Shown in pieces: positions 1-11,602 of a stretch of 64,000 nt of DNA. The stretch comes from Rhynchopus euleeides (Eukaryota > Euglenozoa > Diplonemea > Diplonemida > Diplonemidae), in contig OY723285.1 of NCBI GenBank assembly GCA_963210315.1, forward strand, positions 310,001 through 374,000, in the 5' to 3' direction. Position numbers and translations under genes: made by a program. The notes below the pieces were generated by a model. The model saw nothing but the letters and a program-made list of their open reading frames with translations, made no database searches and was not told the origin of the DNA. Position 1 is the first letter of the stretch, and each line of letters opens with the position of its first letter.

Positions 1-397
1 CGTTTGGATCGCTGTGGGAGGCGTCTTTGTCGCCCAAGGCGCGGTCCCACCCCAATATCCTTCTTGTGACACTGACAGGTGCTGTTGTTGTTGTTGTGGT
101 CCAATAAAAGTTGCAAGTTTGTCATTGTTTTGCAGAAAAAAATGTGGCGTGATGTGAGTTGGCAGGCACACAGAGACTGCGTGCCACCGGAACAATGCAA
201 ATCTCTCGACACCTCCCCCTTCCCGCTGGGGGTCTTCACGGGACGTTTTTCTCCGTCAAGTATTCGTCAGTTTTCAGCTAATTCAACAGTAAATGCACGC
301 AAACGCACTGACGACCACTCATTTCTTCGAAGACCCCCGGTGTCGTGTTTTTTGCATTCTCCTCAGTGACACCGTCTCTTGTTGTGGGAAAAAGAAA
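1..397. other. Gene-free stretch
   Basis: No open frame here resembles a protein family, and I see no RNA gene. A short GTT run lies near 81-97. Confidence 0.5.
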
Positions 398-732
398 ATA
401 CCGTATACGTAAATATTTTGGAACGTAAATATTATGGAACGTAAATATTTTGGAACGCTGGTGGGTTCGCGTTCCAGATTTTTTTCGTTCCATAATATTT
501 ACAGGGCTTTCTGCGACTCGGGGACTTGGACCAGGTGATCGGACGGCATACAGAGTCCCTGACGGGACCTACTCGTGCACTTTTCGCGCGATTCCTGACG
601 CAAGCCGTCCTCACCACCGAGTCCCCAACTGGCCCTGTAAATATTATGGAACGTAAATATTATGGAACGGACCGGCCAAAAATGGGCCCGTTCCATAATA
701 TTTACGTTCCATAATATTTACGTATACGGTAT
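398..732. mobile_element. TIR element (MITE-like) flanked by TA
   Basis: The ends are inverted copies: CCGTATACGTAAATATT starts at 401 on the left and its complement ends at 729. TA sits directly outside both ends (399-400 and 730-731), which fits the TA target duplication of the Tc1/mariner group. The arms repeat the motif GGAACGTAAATATT several times. There is no coding capacity. A smaller inverted-repeat unit (486-653) is nested in the centre. The boundary could shift by a base or two because the terminal repeat itself contains TA. Confidence 0.65.
486..653. mobile_element. Nested small TIR repeat, copy 1
   Basis: CGTTCCATAATATTTACAGG at the left is mirrored by its complement at the right. 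The interior (CTCGGGGACTTGGACCAGGT) recurs in the unit at 10784-10898, which has related, more diverged ends. The two copies define a small dispersed non-coding family. Confidence 0.6.
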
Positions 733-2059
733 AGGGAAGAGTCTCTCGGGGCATCAAATAAACCAGTTGGCAACGGGGGGGCCACCCCCCGGTAGCGCCA
801 TCAAGGCTGTGCCTGCTGTGGTGCCCACCGCGATCGCTTTTTGCGTGGCGTACCGAAGGGGGCACACAGCGAGCGCCAGCCTCGAAACAAAGGCGCTGCA
901 GAAACCATGGCAGTGGCGAATGGCAATAACGATAAAGATAAAATCAAAAAGCAACACGGCGTGTGGGATGGACGAGCGATGGCGGACAGCACCAGGAACA
1001 CCCGCCCCTCCCACCTGAACATCCCTCTGGGGCTGCCTCTGGGCCAGATTCACAAAAAAGGGTGGGGGAGGGTAGGGTAGGGGGGCCTCCGCTGGCGGAG
1101 CGTCGCACCGGCAACAACAATAGGAACGTGGGGAGACGCAAAGTGGCATACACTCCAAGGGGCGTGTTGAACAACCCCCCGTCCCCTGTGTGAAGTGGCA
1201 TTCAAGGTGTTAATCCTGAAGCTGTTTCAGGGGAGGAGAGGATGCTCGTCACCCGCGCGCTCTGCGCGCGGGCGACGTCCCTCCTCCCCGCGGGGGCGGG
1301 GGATTTCACCCGCGGAGAGGGTTGTTCACTTTGAGGCTCTCTTACTTCATCACCTGCATGCACACGCACAACTCCCTCAGCGACAACTAATTCGTCACGA
1401 CAGATCAACGCAATCTGTCCCTTCAGAGAAAGGAGAAGAAGCGGGCACCACCGTGTGGAGCTGAGGGATGCAACTCGGCAGATCATTCGTCATATAAAAT
1501 CTGGTGGGACCAGAGGGGAAAATGTGAAGGAAGGAACAGAGAGAGAGAGAGAGCAAATGAAATCAAACAAAAAGAGTGGCCGCAATGAGAAGCAGCACAG
1601 ATGAACGAAGAGAAGGGCAGGGAAAAGGCCCGTCTCGGCAGGAGGTGGACAAAAACTAATGCAACTGGGCGAATCACAAGAGGGAAGGGCAGCAACGGCA
1701 GCCGAACACCCCTCCACAGCCAGCCGGGCGTGTGAAGTGTTCCCAAAAGGATCCGCACCGGTGAGAAGTTTCCCGAGTTGAAAATCAGGTTTCAGGCTCC
1801 GTCGGGAAGGTCAAACTAATGCCCTCCCACCAGGCATGTAGCTTGGGGGGTCCAGCTGGTCTCGAGACCAGCAGTTGCCTATGTTGCTCAGGGGAAAAGA
1901 TAGCGGTGGGGCTAGGGGGGCTAGCCCCAGTTGGCGGATTGGCTGAGCGGGCTGAGCGGCGGATTAGGTGGGGGTAGCCGCCAGAGCATTTTATAGGGGG
2001 TCTAAAGTGAGGCCAATCCTCACATTTAAGGAAAAAAAAAAGATTTCCGGGAAAAATCC
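733..2059. other. Gene-free stretch with GC palindromes
   Basis: No recognisable gene. It holds GC-rich inverted repeats near 1248-1275 and 1281-1316, a purine tract with (AG)n at 1539-1554, an 18-bp perfect palindrome at 1855-1872, and a GGGGCTAG/CTAGCCCC inverted repeat near 1910-1926. Confidence 0.5.
1855..1872. repeat. Perfect 18-bp palindrome
   Basis: GCTGGTCTCGAGACCAGC is a perfect palindrome in gene-free DNA. Its function is unknown. Confidence 0.6.
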
Positions 2060-2204
2060 GGGGTGGTGGTGGAAAACTGGTGGCGGCTGGCAGCCTCGCA
2101 GATGAGTGGACTCATGTTCAGTCAGACTGTGAGCAACTTACCCGACCGTTTTTCTGTCCAGTTTCTTTGTCAAACCCCGAGAAAACGCAGGTCGCGAAGG
2201 GACG

Positions 2205-4445
2205 GACGTTCACTACCGTGGCCTCCGGCGGCTGGGGGGCTCCGCCCCCCAGACCCCCCTGTGCCGTCTGCCTGTCTTTTTTCCAACACCCTTCGGGGTC
2301 AATTGGGGATGGAATACAGACCACCCCGGGAGGATGCAGGCAGCTCACAAAATCGTACGGTTACAAGGAACAGATGCTCACTACCGTGGCCTCCGGCGGC
2401 TGGGGGGCTCCGCCAGGCCCTGGGGTCTGGGGGGCTCCGCCCCCCAGACCCCCCTGTGCTGTATACCTGTCTTGGACCAAACCCTTTGGGGTCCCATCAG
2501 GGAATGGGATGCAGCCCACCCTGTGTAGCCCCTGGAGGACGCAGCCAGCTCATGCAGAATCTGTACCCACGGAAGGAACAGCCCGGGATCTGTACGCCCG
2601 GAAGAAACAGATGTTCACTACCGTGGCCTCCGGCGGCTGGGGGGCTCCGCCCCCCAGACCCCCCTGTAGCATGTGCCTGTATTGTATCCAAGTCCTTGCG
2701 CGCCCGGGTCTGCGGCAGATCGGTCCCGAAATCCATTTTTTGGACTAACCTCCGGCACCCGAGGCTGGACCCGATCACTGATCCCTGAGAGAGGAACCGG
2801 GAGGTGACCCATTCACCACAAGACTCGCTTGCCAGGGGGTCCGCCAAAAAATCGGGGAACGCCTCACATTTAAGCCCAAATGAGCGTAGATTTTGCCCCT
2901 ATAAAATGCCCTGCCTGCTGGTCTGGGGAAAAATACAGCAGCAGTCTCTCGAGTCTTCCTTTCAGATGATTTTTGCATTGATCGCTTCCACCTCAACCCG
3001 TCACTCGTCACGCGTTTTTTTTCTTCTCGCTGGCGCTAGTGATGTCGGCTGGCAGAAAAAACACACACAAACCCCCCCCCCCCCGCGTGTCGAGTGACCT
3101 TACCTGTCTGAAGTACAGAAAATGTGTCGGGTTGGGTGGAGCATACACACACACATACACATATGTTCACACAACACAGGGCAAACCGCACAAACGTGTT
3201 CACACATCCGGCATCCTATGCGAAATACCCGCCGCTCCCCGGGAGCTGTTGCGGGAACCATCTGCTCTTCCGACCCACCGAGACTCTTGCCGTATTTTCT
3301 CTACCACACGGGGTGTGTTTTACCAAAAAAAAGTATAAATCCGGGAAACCCCAGAATTTTTTTTTGGTGGGGGAGTTTTCCCTCACACCAGGCCGAAGAT
3401 GTACCCTGCAGCAGGCCCGAACCACGAGGATTTCGGCTCCCGATGACTGCTTCCCGCGCAGGACTGGGTTCCGACCTGTTGTCGGAGAGATCCACACCGT
3501 GTTCAGCCCGGAAGGAACAGATGTTCACTACCGTGGCCTCCGGCGGCTGGGGGGCTCCGCCCCCCAGACCCCCCTGTGGCTTGTGCTTGTCAATATGCGA
3601 CTGTGGGGTTCTTCGCTACCGTCAAGTTTTCGTCAAAGTTCGGCGATTTCTTCCTATGCATGCACAGGAAAAGCACCAACACACCGTTTCGGCACCGTAG
3701 CGAAGACCCACTGTGGTGCTGTGTACTCCGTGCCTCCGGACGCGCTCCGGAGAACCCGGTGTTCGGTCAGGACAAGAGTTTCCCGCGGGCTGAGGTCAGG
3801 CTGGCGACCCAGGTTTTCAGGGTGACATCAGGATTTCCTCGAAATTTTGGGTGACCCCCCACCCCCTGGTAGGGCACCAGGCCTGTCGCTAACTTTTCGA
3901 TTTTGGAGATTTGGTGGGTTGACGCTCCTGTTTTGGGGGGGGATCAGGGGGGAAAACACTAGGGGTCAATTTTTCTCGCGCGCGCTTCGCGCGCGCTCGT
4001 GTTGTTGCCAAATTTTCCCATCGGTGGACCACTAGGTGGGCACGGTGTGAGGCGCTGGGTTCCTTCCGTGGTTCCTCTCCCGCTCGCGCCGTCGGGTGCC
4101 GGAGGAAACCAAAAAATGGCTTTCGGGACCATGATTTCGACGCTGCCCCCTGATATGTCACGGCCGTCAAAGCGCAAGGACTTGGTTACTAGACGGGCAC
4201 GCGAGATGGGGGGTCTGGGGGGCAGGGCCCCCCAGCCGCCGGAGGTCACGGTAGTGAGCATCTGTTCATTGTGGGCGTACAGATTCTGTGTGAGTTGGCT
4301 GCGTCCTCCTGAGGCTACTGGAGTGGGTGGATTCCCTGACCCGGTGGGAATCGAATGACTTGAGTACGAGACATACGCCACAGGGGGGTCTGGGGGGCGG
4401 AGCCCCCCAGCCGCCGGAGGCCACGGTAGTGAGCATCTGTTCCTG
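2205..4445. repeat. Cluster of GC-rich hairpin repeat units
   Basis: A unit built around CACTACCGTGGCCTCCGGCG followed by the self-complementary GGGGGGCTCCGCCCCCC and ACCCCCC occurs about six times. Forward units lie near 2208-2290, 2369-2490, 2610-2710 and 3521-3600. Inverted units lie near 4165-4262 and 4380-4443. The neighbouring sequence (for example AAGTCCTTGCGCGCCCGGG) travels with some units. The same unit occurs twice in each hAT-like MITE (50770-51035 and 60290-60540). The open frames here (for example 2063-2788, plus) are artefacts of the repeat and match no family. Confidence 0.75.
3610..4160. other. Gene-free stretch
   Basis: Nothing recognisable between hairpin repeat units, apart from a short CGCGCGC inverted repeat at 3977-3995. 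Confidence 0.4.
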
Positions 4446-4464
4446 CAAAACCATACTCTCTTCG

Positions 4465-4745
4465 ACGTCGACCCAGTGAAAGTGGGTTGACGCTTGGTCG
4501 ACGCTTGGTGAGCGTCGACCCAGTGTAACCGGGCCAACGCTAGGTTAGCGTCGACCCAGTGTAATAAATGGGTTGACGCTTGGTCCAGGCTTGAATGGCA
4601 ACCCAGTTCCACTAGGTCGACGCTCCAAGCCTCGACCAAGCGTCAACCCAGTCCACTGGGTCGACGCTGGGTCGACGCTTTTTTATGGGGGGGGAAACCC
4701 AAAATCACTGGGTCGACGGTCGACGCTTAGCGACATGCCTGGTAG
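4465..4745. repeat. Cluster of inverted GTCGAC repeats
   Basis: The motif AGCGTCGACCCAGT and its complement ACTGGGTCGACGCT alternate many times over about 280 bp, with GGTTGACGCTTGGT variants. The block can fold into several alternative hairpins. No protein is predicted. It directly precedes long G runs at 4758-4850. Confidence 0.7.
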
Positions 4746-4879
4746 GGCACCCTACCAGGGGGGGGGGGGGGGGTCACGAGGGGGGGTATGGGGGGGGGGG
4801 TACCCCCCTACCCGACCCCCCTCCCGACTCGGGATGGGGGGGGGGGGTCAGGAGGTGGTACTTTCACCCAATTGATGTT

Positions 4880-5900
4880 CCCCAGTAATAGGCGTAAATG
4901 GGCACCCCATGGCCAAAATGACCCCATCGCGATCCGCACAGATTCCAAACGTTCAAAAGAACGGGTTTTTGGAAAATCCGAGGGGGGGGTCCCGCTGGGT
5001 GGGTGGGGTGTAGTGGACTGGCTGCCTCCCAGCCACCTTCTCCCACGACCAGTCCCTGAACCAGACCCGTGTTTCATGGGTGATGCTTGGCTCACACACC
5101 ATCAAAGTGACCCCACTGTGATCCACACAAATTCCAAACGTTCAAAAGAAAGGGGTTTTGGAATACCCGTGGAGGGGGTCCCGCTGGGTGGGGTGGGGTG
5201 TCATGGTGTGTGTCACCCAGTCACCCTTCACCCATAACCAGCCCCTGAACCAGACCGCTTTTTCATGGGTGAAGCTGGGCACCTAGACCACCAAAGTGAC
5301 CCCACTACGATCCGCAAAAGTTTCAAACGTTCAAAAGAAGGGGGTTTTGGAACACCCGTGGAGGGGGTCCCGCTGGGTGGGTGGGCTGGCTGACTCTCGC
5401 CCTCCCTCTCGGCCGTGTGGCTACCTCAGTCACTTTCTCTTCGGACCAGCCCCTGAACCAGAGTCACATTTCATGGACGATGTTTGTCACGTAGACCTAT
5501 AAAATGACCCCACTACGATCCGCAAAAGTTTCAAACGTTCAAAATAACGGGGTTTTGGAACACCCGAGGAGGGGGTCCCGCTGGGTGGGTGGCTGGGTGG
5601 GGTGGCATGGTGTGTTACCCATGACCAGCCCCTGAACCAGAGCCACAATTCATGGACAAAGCTTGTCACCTAGACCTACAAAGTGACCCCACCACGATGC
5701 GCACAGATTCCAAATATTCAAAAGAAGGGGGTTTCGGAACACCCGAGGAGGGGGTCCCGCTGGGTGGGTGGGCTGGCTGACTCTCGGCCTCCCAGTCACA
5801 GTCTCCTATGACCAGCCCCTGAACTAGACCCACATTTCATGGGTGAAGCTTGGCACCTAGACCCACAGTGTGACCCCACTACGATCCGCACAGAGCCCAA
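4880..5900. repeat. Satellite, ~190-bp tandem unit, 5-6 copies
   Basis: The block TGACCCCACTACGATCCGCA, then TTCCAAACGTTCAAAAGAA, then GGGGTCCCGCTGGGTGGG, recurs at starts near 4918, 5107, 5296, 5505, 5684 and 5870, a spacing of about 180-210 bp. Copies are diverged. The same unit in reverse orientation fills 17370-18240, and two further copies lie at 40670-40960. Confidence 0.8.
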
Positions 5901-7738
5901 AGAGTGCAATGGAAGGGGTCAATCGCGATTCCGCGAGTCGAAGATTCCGCACTTTTGGGTCACTTTCAGGTGATGACAGGTCCCTGGAGTGACTGCAGAT
6001 AGCCCATTTTCAGGGTGGGAGCCCTACTCGTACGTCACCCAGATTCAGCCCAAACCCGTGCACCCAGGGTGCACGGTCGCCGGGAGCGCGTGGGCACCCG
6101 GAAACAGGTCGCATTTGCGCGCGCTGCCTGCACCCTGCACGCCAGCCCCCCCCCCCCCTACCCCCCCCCCCCCCCCGACGTTCACGACCCCCCAGAAAAT
6201 TACCCCAGCCCCTGCCCCCCCCTCCCCGCCCTCCAGCAGCTGATCCGGGACAACTTCCTGACGGTTCACCCGGGAGGGGGAGGGCCTCCGCTAGCCCCGA
6301 GAAGAAGTGGGGGGGCGCCCAGTCTTCCCCTCACCCCTCACTGCCTTGACAATCGATCTGTGGCTCGTCGCGAAGGCCCCCGCCGCATTCAATTAAAAGG
6401 AACAATACAACCGCGAGAGGCGGAAGAAGAAGAAGAAGAAGAGGAGTTGTGGTGGACGCGGGTTTCTTGTTATGCTGCGCAGCCCTCTCTTCCCGTGGAG
6501 AGGAGAGGTGGGCAAGGCAGCGCTCACCCAACTGCAACCCTTTCTGAGATCGTCACAAAAATATCATGAAACAGGGGTGTGGGGTGTGGGGGGTGGGGGT
6601 CGTGGTCCACCAGGGGTTGGCTCCTTGGAGAAACTGTGTAGTCGTGCAAATCTGGAAGAGAAACAAAGAGAAGAGCCCGAAGGGTATTCGTCGATCGGGA
6701 CTGGTTGGTGAGACGGCACTACACACATGCTCCACACACTAAGGTGGGGATGGTGTTTTCGCGCCGAGTCATAACGTCAAAGCCGGCAAGGTGATGTTCA
6801 AACCAAGGGACGCTTGGTCTATGTGTTAAGAGGGGCAAGCCATCTCCAGGTCCACCAGGCGCAGATCTGCCCCCATCAAACCCTGTCTTGAGTCTCCAGG
6901 GCTGCGTTGGGTTGTGGGTTGGGTTGGGCGGGCTTGGGGGGTGTGGTCGGGGCGGAGGAGAGGGAAAATAACTCCGGGGCATCATGGCTTTTTTGCTTGC
7001 CAAATAACCCACGCACCTGAGCGGGGGAGGGGGGTGGGGGGTGGGGTTCGGGAGGCTGCGGGGTTCTGGGCTCCCCCCCCCCCTCTCCCCCTCTCCCCCC
7101 ACAACGGGGCAAAACAATCCGGCGGGGCCAAAGATTGGGGGACGGGTTCACCGAAAATCACACACAGCTTCCGGTTCATCACCCGGGAGGGAGGCAGGGC
7201 TATTATACAACACAACCTCTGCAGTACACTGCAGCGAACATTTTCGCAGCAGTGTAGAACGCCACATACACGCACGTGAGTCCAGCAGTGTGTAGAACCG
7301 CACCCTATGCTGTTGATACCGGCATCTATTCACTCTAAAGTGCATATAAGTGAGCCGCCCCAACAGAGCCAGGGCCACATCCGGGTGTCACAGTCTTGCC
7401 CTCACACACCCAGGGGTAGCCCCACCTGCTGAAGCCTATCATCATGCCTTCCGATCCACGTCACAGCACACCGGGTTGGACACACAACACACCATGACAT
7501 GCACAAGAGAGATCCGATTGACAAGCAGATCGTATTCCTTTCGATTAAATGTCAGCAAGCACACACACACGCACACACACACCCCTGTCCTAAGTAGCTG
7601 TGTGTGGGAGGGACAGCCTTCCCCGGAAGATCTTCTTTTTTGTTGAGCGGCAAACTAAACACACAAAAAGGCACCGTCACTTTTTTTTGGGGGTCAAAGC
7701 ACACCCTGGGTGTTCGGGGGGCCCCCCCCTCCCCCCTA
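5901..7738. other. Gene-free stretch, low complexity
   Basis: No convincing gene. It contains C runs at 6149-6177, (GAA)n at 6424-6444, G/C runs near 7030-7100 and (CA)n at 7556-7581. It lies downstream of the minus-strand WSC gene and may hold its 3' UTR. Confidence 0.5.
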
Positions 7739-10648
7739 CTACGAGATGACAGTCGGCCCCAGCGAGCTGGGCTTTCTCCCAAAAGCAGGCGTGGCAGGGG
7801 TGTTGTTGATAGTACCCGCAGTCTGCCTCCTCCCGAGGCCGAGGGGGGAGGAGGGGGACCTGTCGCCGAAGGAGAGCGACTTGGCCGCCGACAGGTCGCG
7901 CTTCCCGGAGCTCGCCAGGTGATCATCGATGGAGAACCCACCGCGGTACGGCGCCGTCTCCGACAAGGCGGGCGACAACGGATCCAGGTTGCAGGACGTC
8001 ACACGCCTCCGCGGGATGGCAGGCTCAAGCGGGGGGCGATTGGGCGTCAGGTTGCGTGGCTTCTTCGTCACACTCGCCGCCAGCACAGGCGGCTCTACGA
8101 TGCTGACCCCGCTGTAGTCAGCCATGAAGGACCCTGTGTACGACGTGGTATCCGAGGGGGTCGACCCCACCTCCCTGTCGGCCTGCTCCGCCGCGCCGTA
8201 TTGCTCCAGCTCCCTCTCGCGCCTTGCCCACATGTCCTCCTGCAGCACGGTCCGCCGCCGCGTCAGGAAGACGTAGAGCTCACTCAGGAGATCCAGCACC
8301 ACCTTCAGGAGGAGGACGGCGAAGGACAGCGACAGCAGGTTGTCCGCTGCGGTGAAGGTCCAGAGCGTTTCATCGTCAAGGTAGTATCCGATGGACATGA
8401 GGGCCATGGCGCTGATCTCGATGGGTCGGATCACAGCCTGCACAGCGGTGTCGCGCCACTTTGCGCGCGGCATCCAGACAAACTCCAGGGCGAGGAGGGC
8501 GGTGAATATGACGGCAAAGGCAACCTTGACATGCCCGCACCCCACGCTGGTGCTGGGGGCCATGCTCTTCACAGCACTGAGGGCGAAGCTGCCCGCAAAC
8601 TCGATGGCGACATACCAGACGCGGTTCTGCTTGTACACCATGATGACGGAGGAGTAGCGCTGCACAAACAGGGGGTCGCGGTAGCGGTTGACCCATTCCC
8701 CCGGCCCGGTCAGCGCAGAGACGAGGGGCGGGGTGCCGCCCTTCGGGCGGATGAAGGTGGCGAGATGGGGGATGTCACGGAAGGCGATGCGGACCAAAAG
8801 GAAGGGGACCGTGGCGCAGAGCAGCGCAACCGCCACCCCCACGAGCTTCCGCCAGGCCGAGTCTGAGTAGAAGACGAGGTGCATCGCCGAGAGTGAGATG
8901 CCCTGGAATGCGTAGCGGAAGATGAAGATCGGGATGGAGGGGATGCGCATCACGCCCATCGCGTCCTGCCCGTCGAAGAAGTATTCCGGAAGCACCTTGG
9001 AGCCCACGCGGTGCGCCACGCGGAAGAAGCCGAAGCACACAGTGGCGACAGCAGCGATGAGAATCGTATTGGAGACCAGAGCGCCCAGGGCCTCGCTCCC
9101 GTCGATCTCGATGCCCAGGGGGTTGAAGGGCTTCGGGATCTCAGCAGAGCAGCCCGTGCTGATCAGCACCAGCTGCATCGCGGCCTCGGGGTTGTGCGAC
9201 GCAGCGGCTGCCACATTCGACGCGGTGTGGATCGCGCTCTCGTGCAGCAGGTCCTCCCGAAGGTGCAGCGGTGTCTCTGCCACCGTGCGGCCTCCCGTGA
9301 GGGTGTCTTGTGGCGGTGTCGGTGCCGAGGTGGGGGGGGAGGCAGTGGCCTGCGGCCCCGTGGTGGGTGGTGTTGGTGTCGGCGGTGTTGGCGGCAGTGG
9401 TGTCACCGTTGCAGCGGCCCCGTGCGGTGCTGCGGTCGCCCCAGATGCCAGAGTCTCAGGCACGTGGGTGTGTGGCATAGGTGTCGGTGGCACGGATGTC
9501 GGCGGGGTTGAAGTCGGTGGGGCATATGTGGGGGGTGACAGTGTCGGCGGTGCCGGTGTTGGCGGTGAAGGTGTCGGTGGGGAGGGTGTTGGCGGTACAG
9601 GCGTTGGGGGAGCAGGTGTCGGAGGTGCAGGTGTTGGCGGTGAAGGTGTGGGTGGGAAGGGTGTTGGCGGTGCAGGCGTCGGCGGTGCCAGTGTCGGCGG
9701 TGCAAGTGTTGGGGGTGCAGGTGTCGGCGGGGAAGGCGTCGGTGGGGAAGGCGTTGGCGGGGACGGCGTCGGCGGCGCTGGAGTCGGGGGCGAAGGCGTT
9801 GGCGGTGCAGGTGTGGCAGGTGCCGACGTCGGCGGTGCGCTTGTCGGGGGCACTGGCGTCGGCGGAGACGGCGTTGGAGGTGCCGGCGTCGGTGGAGAGG
9901 GCGTCGGCGGAGCCGGCGTAGGTGGAGACGGCGTTGGAGGCGCAGGCGTCGGCGGTGCGGGAGTCGGGGGCGAAGGAGTTGGTGGTGCAGGTGTCGGAGG
10001 TGCCGGCGTCGGCGGCGCTGGCGTGGCAGGTGCCGGCGTCGGCGGTGCCGGTGTTGGCGGTGCCGGCGTAGGTGGAGATGGTGTTGGAGGTGCAGGCGTC
10101 GGCGGAGAAGGCGTCGGCGGTGCAGGTGTTGGCGGGGAAGGCGTTGGCGGTGCAGGTGTCGGGGGCGAAGGCGTTGGCGGAGACGGCGTCGGGGGCGCAG
10201 GTGTTGCGGGCGCGGGCGTCGGCACCTGCGTGGCCGGTGCGGGGGTTGGACGCAACCTCACCTCGTAGGTCACCAGCGAGCTGTCACCGCCACACATTTC
10301 CGTCGGATCCTGGGAACACGGGGTGTCACACACGCCGGGGCCGTCGTTGCGGTATGAGTCAGCACACCAGCACCAGTTCCCACCCACGAGGCCGAAATAC
10401 TTATACGGTGCCCGACCTGAAAACTGCGCTTTGTCAAAGCAGTAATAGTGGCACAGCGACACGGAGCCATATGTGCCGCTGAAGTCGTTGCTGCCGTCAG
10501 TCGGGAAGGCCCTGTTGAGAGGGTTGTCCTTCACACAGCCCTCAGGCAGGGCCTCCCAGTTGGCACTGAGATCAGGCACCCCACCGGGCACGAGCAGGAG
10601 GACGCACAGGCATGCACCATAGTAGCGTGACCCACGTGGGCCCAGCAT
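7739..10648 (-). CDS. WSC-domain seven-helix membrane protein with Pro/Thr stalk
   Basis: A 969-residue intronless frame. Residues 1-29 look like a signal peptide. Residues ~35-130 form a Cys-rich WSC domain (EGCVKDN, LCHYYC, WCWC, CDTPC, MCGG), a fold that binds carbohydrate in yeast wall sensors. Residues ~133-450 are a [10 protein letters not shown] repeat, a likely O-glycosylated stalk. From ~505 to ~800 about seven hydrophobic helices follow. The last ~150 residues are a Ser/Pro/Arg-rich, probably cytoplasmic tail. The stop is at 7739. I infer a surface sensor or adhesion protein; ligand and signalling partner are unknown. The layout matches the gene at 33448-37135, but the ectodomain differs. 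The start is the first Met and is followed at once by the signal peptide. Confidence 0.85.
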   Translation of the reverse strand: MLGPRGSRYYGACLCVLLLVPGGVPDLSANWEALPEGCVKDNPLNRAFPTDGSNDFSGTYGSVSLCHYYCFDKAQFSGRAPYKYFGLVGGNWCWCADSYRNDGPGVCDTPCSQDPTEMCGGDSSLVTYEVRLRPTPAPATQVPTPAPATPAPPTPSPPTPSPPTPAPPTPSPPTPAPPTPSPPTPAPPTPSPPTPAPPTPAPPTPAPATPAPPTPAPPTPAPPTPSPPTPAPPTPAPPTPSPPTPAPPTPSPPTPAPPTPSPPTPVPPTSAPPTSAPATPAPPTPSPPTPAPPTPSPPTPSPPTPSPPTPAPPTLAPPTLAPPTPAPPTPFPPTPSPPTPAPPTPAPPTPVPPTPSPPTPSPPTPAPPTLSPPTYAPPTSTPPTSVPPTPMPHTHVPETLASGATAAPHGAAATVTPLPPTPPTPTPPTTGPQATASPPTSAPTPPQDTLTGGRTVAETPLHLREDLLHESAIHTASNVAAAASHNPEAAMQLVLISTGCSAEIPKPFNPLGIEIDGSEALGALVSNTILIAAVATVCFGFFRVAHRVGSKVLPEYFFDGQDAMGVMRIPSIPIFIFRYAFQGISLSAMHLVFYSDSAWRKLVGVAVALLCATVPFLLVRIAFRDIPHLATFIRPKGGTPPLVSALTGPGEWVNRYRDPLFVQRYSSVIMVYKQNRVWYVAIEFAGSFALSAVKSMAPSTSVGCGHVKVAFAVIFTALLALEFVWMPRAKWRDTAVQAVIRPIEISAMALMSIGYYLDDETLWTFTAADNLLSLSFAVLLLKVVLDLLSELYVFLTRRRTVLQEDMWARRERELEQYGAAEQADREVGSTPSDTTSYTGSFMADYSGVSIVEPPVLAASVTKKPRNLTPNRPPLEPAIPRRRVTSCNLDPLSPALSETAPYRGGFSIDDHLASSGKRDLSAAKSLSFGDRSPSSPLGLGRRQTAGTINNTPATPAFGRKPSSLGPTVIS
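9490..10250 (-). repeat. Minisatellite coding the Pro/Thr stalk
   Basis: A degenerate 15-bp coding repeat (Pro-Pro-Thr-Pro-Ala/Ser) inside the WSC gene. It stays in frame over more than 700 bp, so selection preserves the stalk. On the plus strand it creates a false Gly-Val-Gly frame. Confidence 0.8.
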
Positions 10649-10783
10649 TGTGGCGACCTGCAGGGTGGTGAGAGCGGGTGATTGTCGCGAGTGAAGGTAA
10701 AGTAAGCCTCACAAGACCCCGTAGCCATGTGTCCTTATTGCAATCACTCCTGTCGTACATCACGGTATGTTTTGCGCAGTGTT

Positions 10784-10898
10784 GTTCCAAGAATATATAC
10801 AGGGCCTTTTACAACTCGGGGACTTGGACCAGGTGCTCGGTTGGGCATGAGTGGCTTGCCCAGGCCTGGGGTAACTGGCCCTGCAAATGCTTTGGAAC
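10784..10898. mobile_element. Small TIR repeat, copy 2
   Basis: A shorter relative of 486-653. GTTCCAAGAATATATACAGG opens it and CCTGCAAATGCTTTGGAAC closes it, with the shared interior CTCGGGGACTTGGACCAGGT. It lies about 135 bp upstream of the WSC start codon, in the space between that gene and the ankyrin gene. No clear target duplication is visible. Confidence 0.5.
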
Positions 10899-11134
10899 GG
10901 GCCGGCAACAAGGTGGGGTGGGGTGGGGGACAAATTTGGGAACTAGGGATGGCCTCCCTTCTGGCACGTACAGCCCGGAGCGCTCGTGTTGTCTGGTCTG
11001 TGATGTGTCAGTACGTTGTGTGTGGGGGGGAGGGAGGGGTGTCTTGGAGAGATTGTGTCACACAAAAGGGGGGGCGGGGGGCAGCGCTGACGGCAACGGA
11101 CGGCAACCTCCACAGGCTGGGAAGCTGCACACGG

Positions 11135-11458
11135 GCCGGTGTGTTCGCTCTCGGATAGAATATCCGCCAAGCCCACTTGCCTACGCAAGGTGGGTGGGAC
11201 AGGAGGGCTGCATGCATGGGAGACACGGGGGGAAATGGCTGCACAGGACGGCTAGCATGAGCTAGAGGCCAGCAATGCATGCACAACTCGGGGGCCTTCG
11301 CTACGAGTAGAGGTCAGCAGTCGGTCAGTCGGCGAGGGGAAGGAGGGCGCCCCTCGCTTGTCACCCACAGAGAAAGGCAAGGGGGTCCTCGCTCAGGGGT
11401 CGTCTTCAGAACACGCCGTTCGGCACTAGCAAGCAGGCAACTGTTCGGCGGTGTTCGG
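11135..11458 (+). repeat. Long direct repeat, copy 1
   Basis: About 324 bp nearly identical to 14378-14720 in the same orientation. Together they bracket the ankyrin gene at 11603-13771. The repeat includes GATAGAATATCCGCCAAGCC and GGGGGCCTTCGCTACGAG; the latter resembles the ends of small TIR repeats elsewhere in the window. Copy 2 has small insertions (for example near 14419). Confidence 0.8.
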
Positions 11459-11602
11459 GAAGGTACGCGGAAGGTGAGGAAGGGGGAGGGGAGTTGATGA
11501 AATCGATGACATCAGTAGCACCACAGCGTCTCTTGTAGCACCGGGTCGTCAAGCCACGATTTTCGAAGAATATCAAGCCGATTTGGCAGCAGGCCTGAAT
11601 TT

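Noticed and set aside
1040-1085. Telomere-like G-rich tract (GGGTAGGGTAGGGG)
   Set aside because: Too short and irregular, surrounded by unique sequence. No terminal array.
2063-2788. 241-codon plus-strand frame with internal repeats
   Set aside because: The repeats are the DNA hairpin unit, which also occurs inverted and in other frames elsewhere. Not a protein repeat.
4330-4372. A tRNA-like GAATCGAAT box
   Set aside because: No acceptor stem, D arm or anticodon arm can be built around it; it lies between hairpin repeat units.
7604-8866. 420-codon plus-strand frame
   Set aside because: Antisense of the helix and tail region of the WSC gene; no motif and Arg/Gly-rich composition typical of GC-rich shadows.
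8922-10268. 448-codon plus-strand frame of Gly-Val-Gly-Gly repeats, looking like a structural protein
   Set aside because: It is the antisense shadow of the Pro/Thr stalk and helix region of the WSC gene. The minus frame has signal peptide, WSC cysteines and helices.
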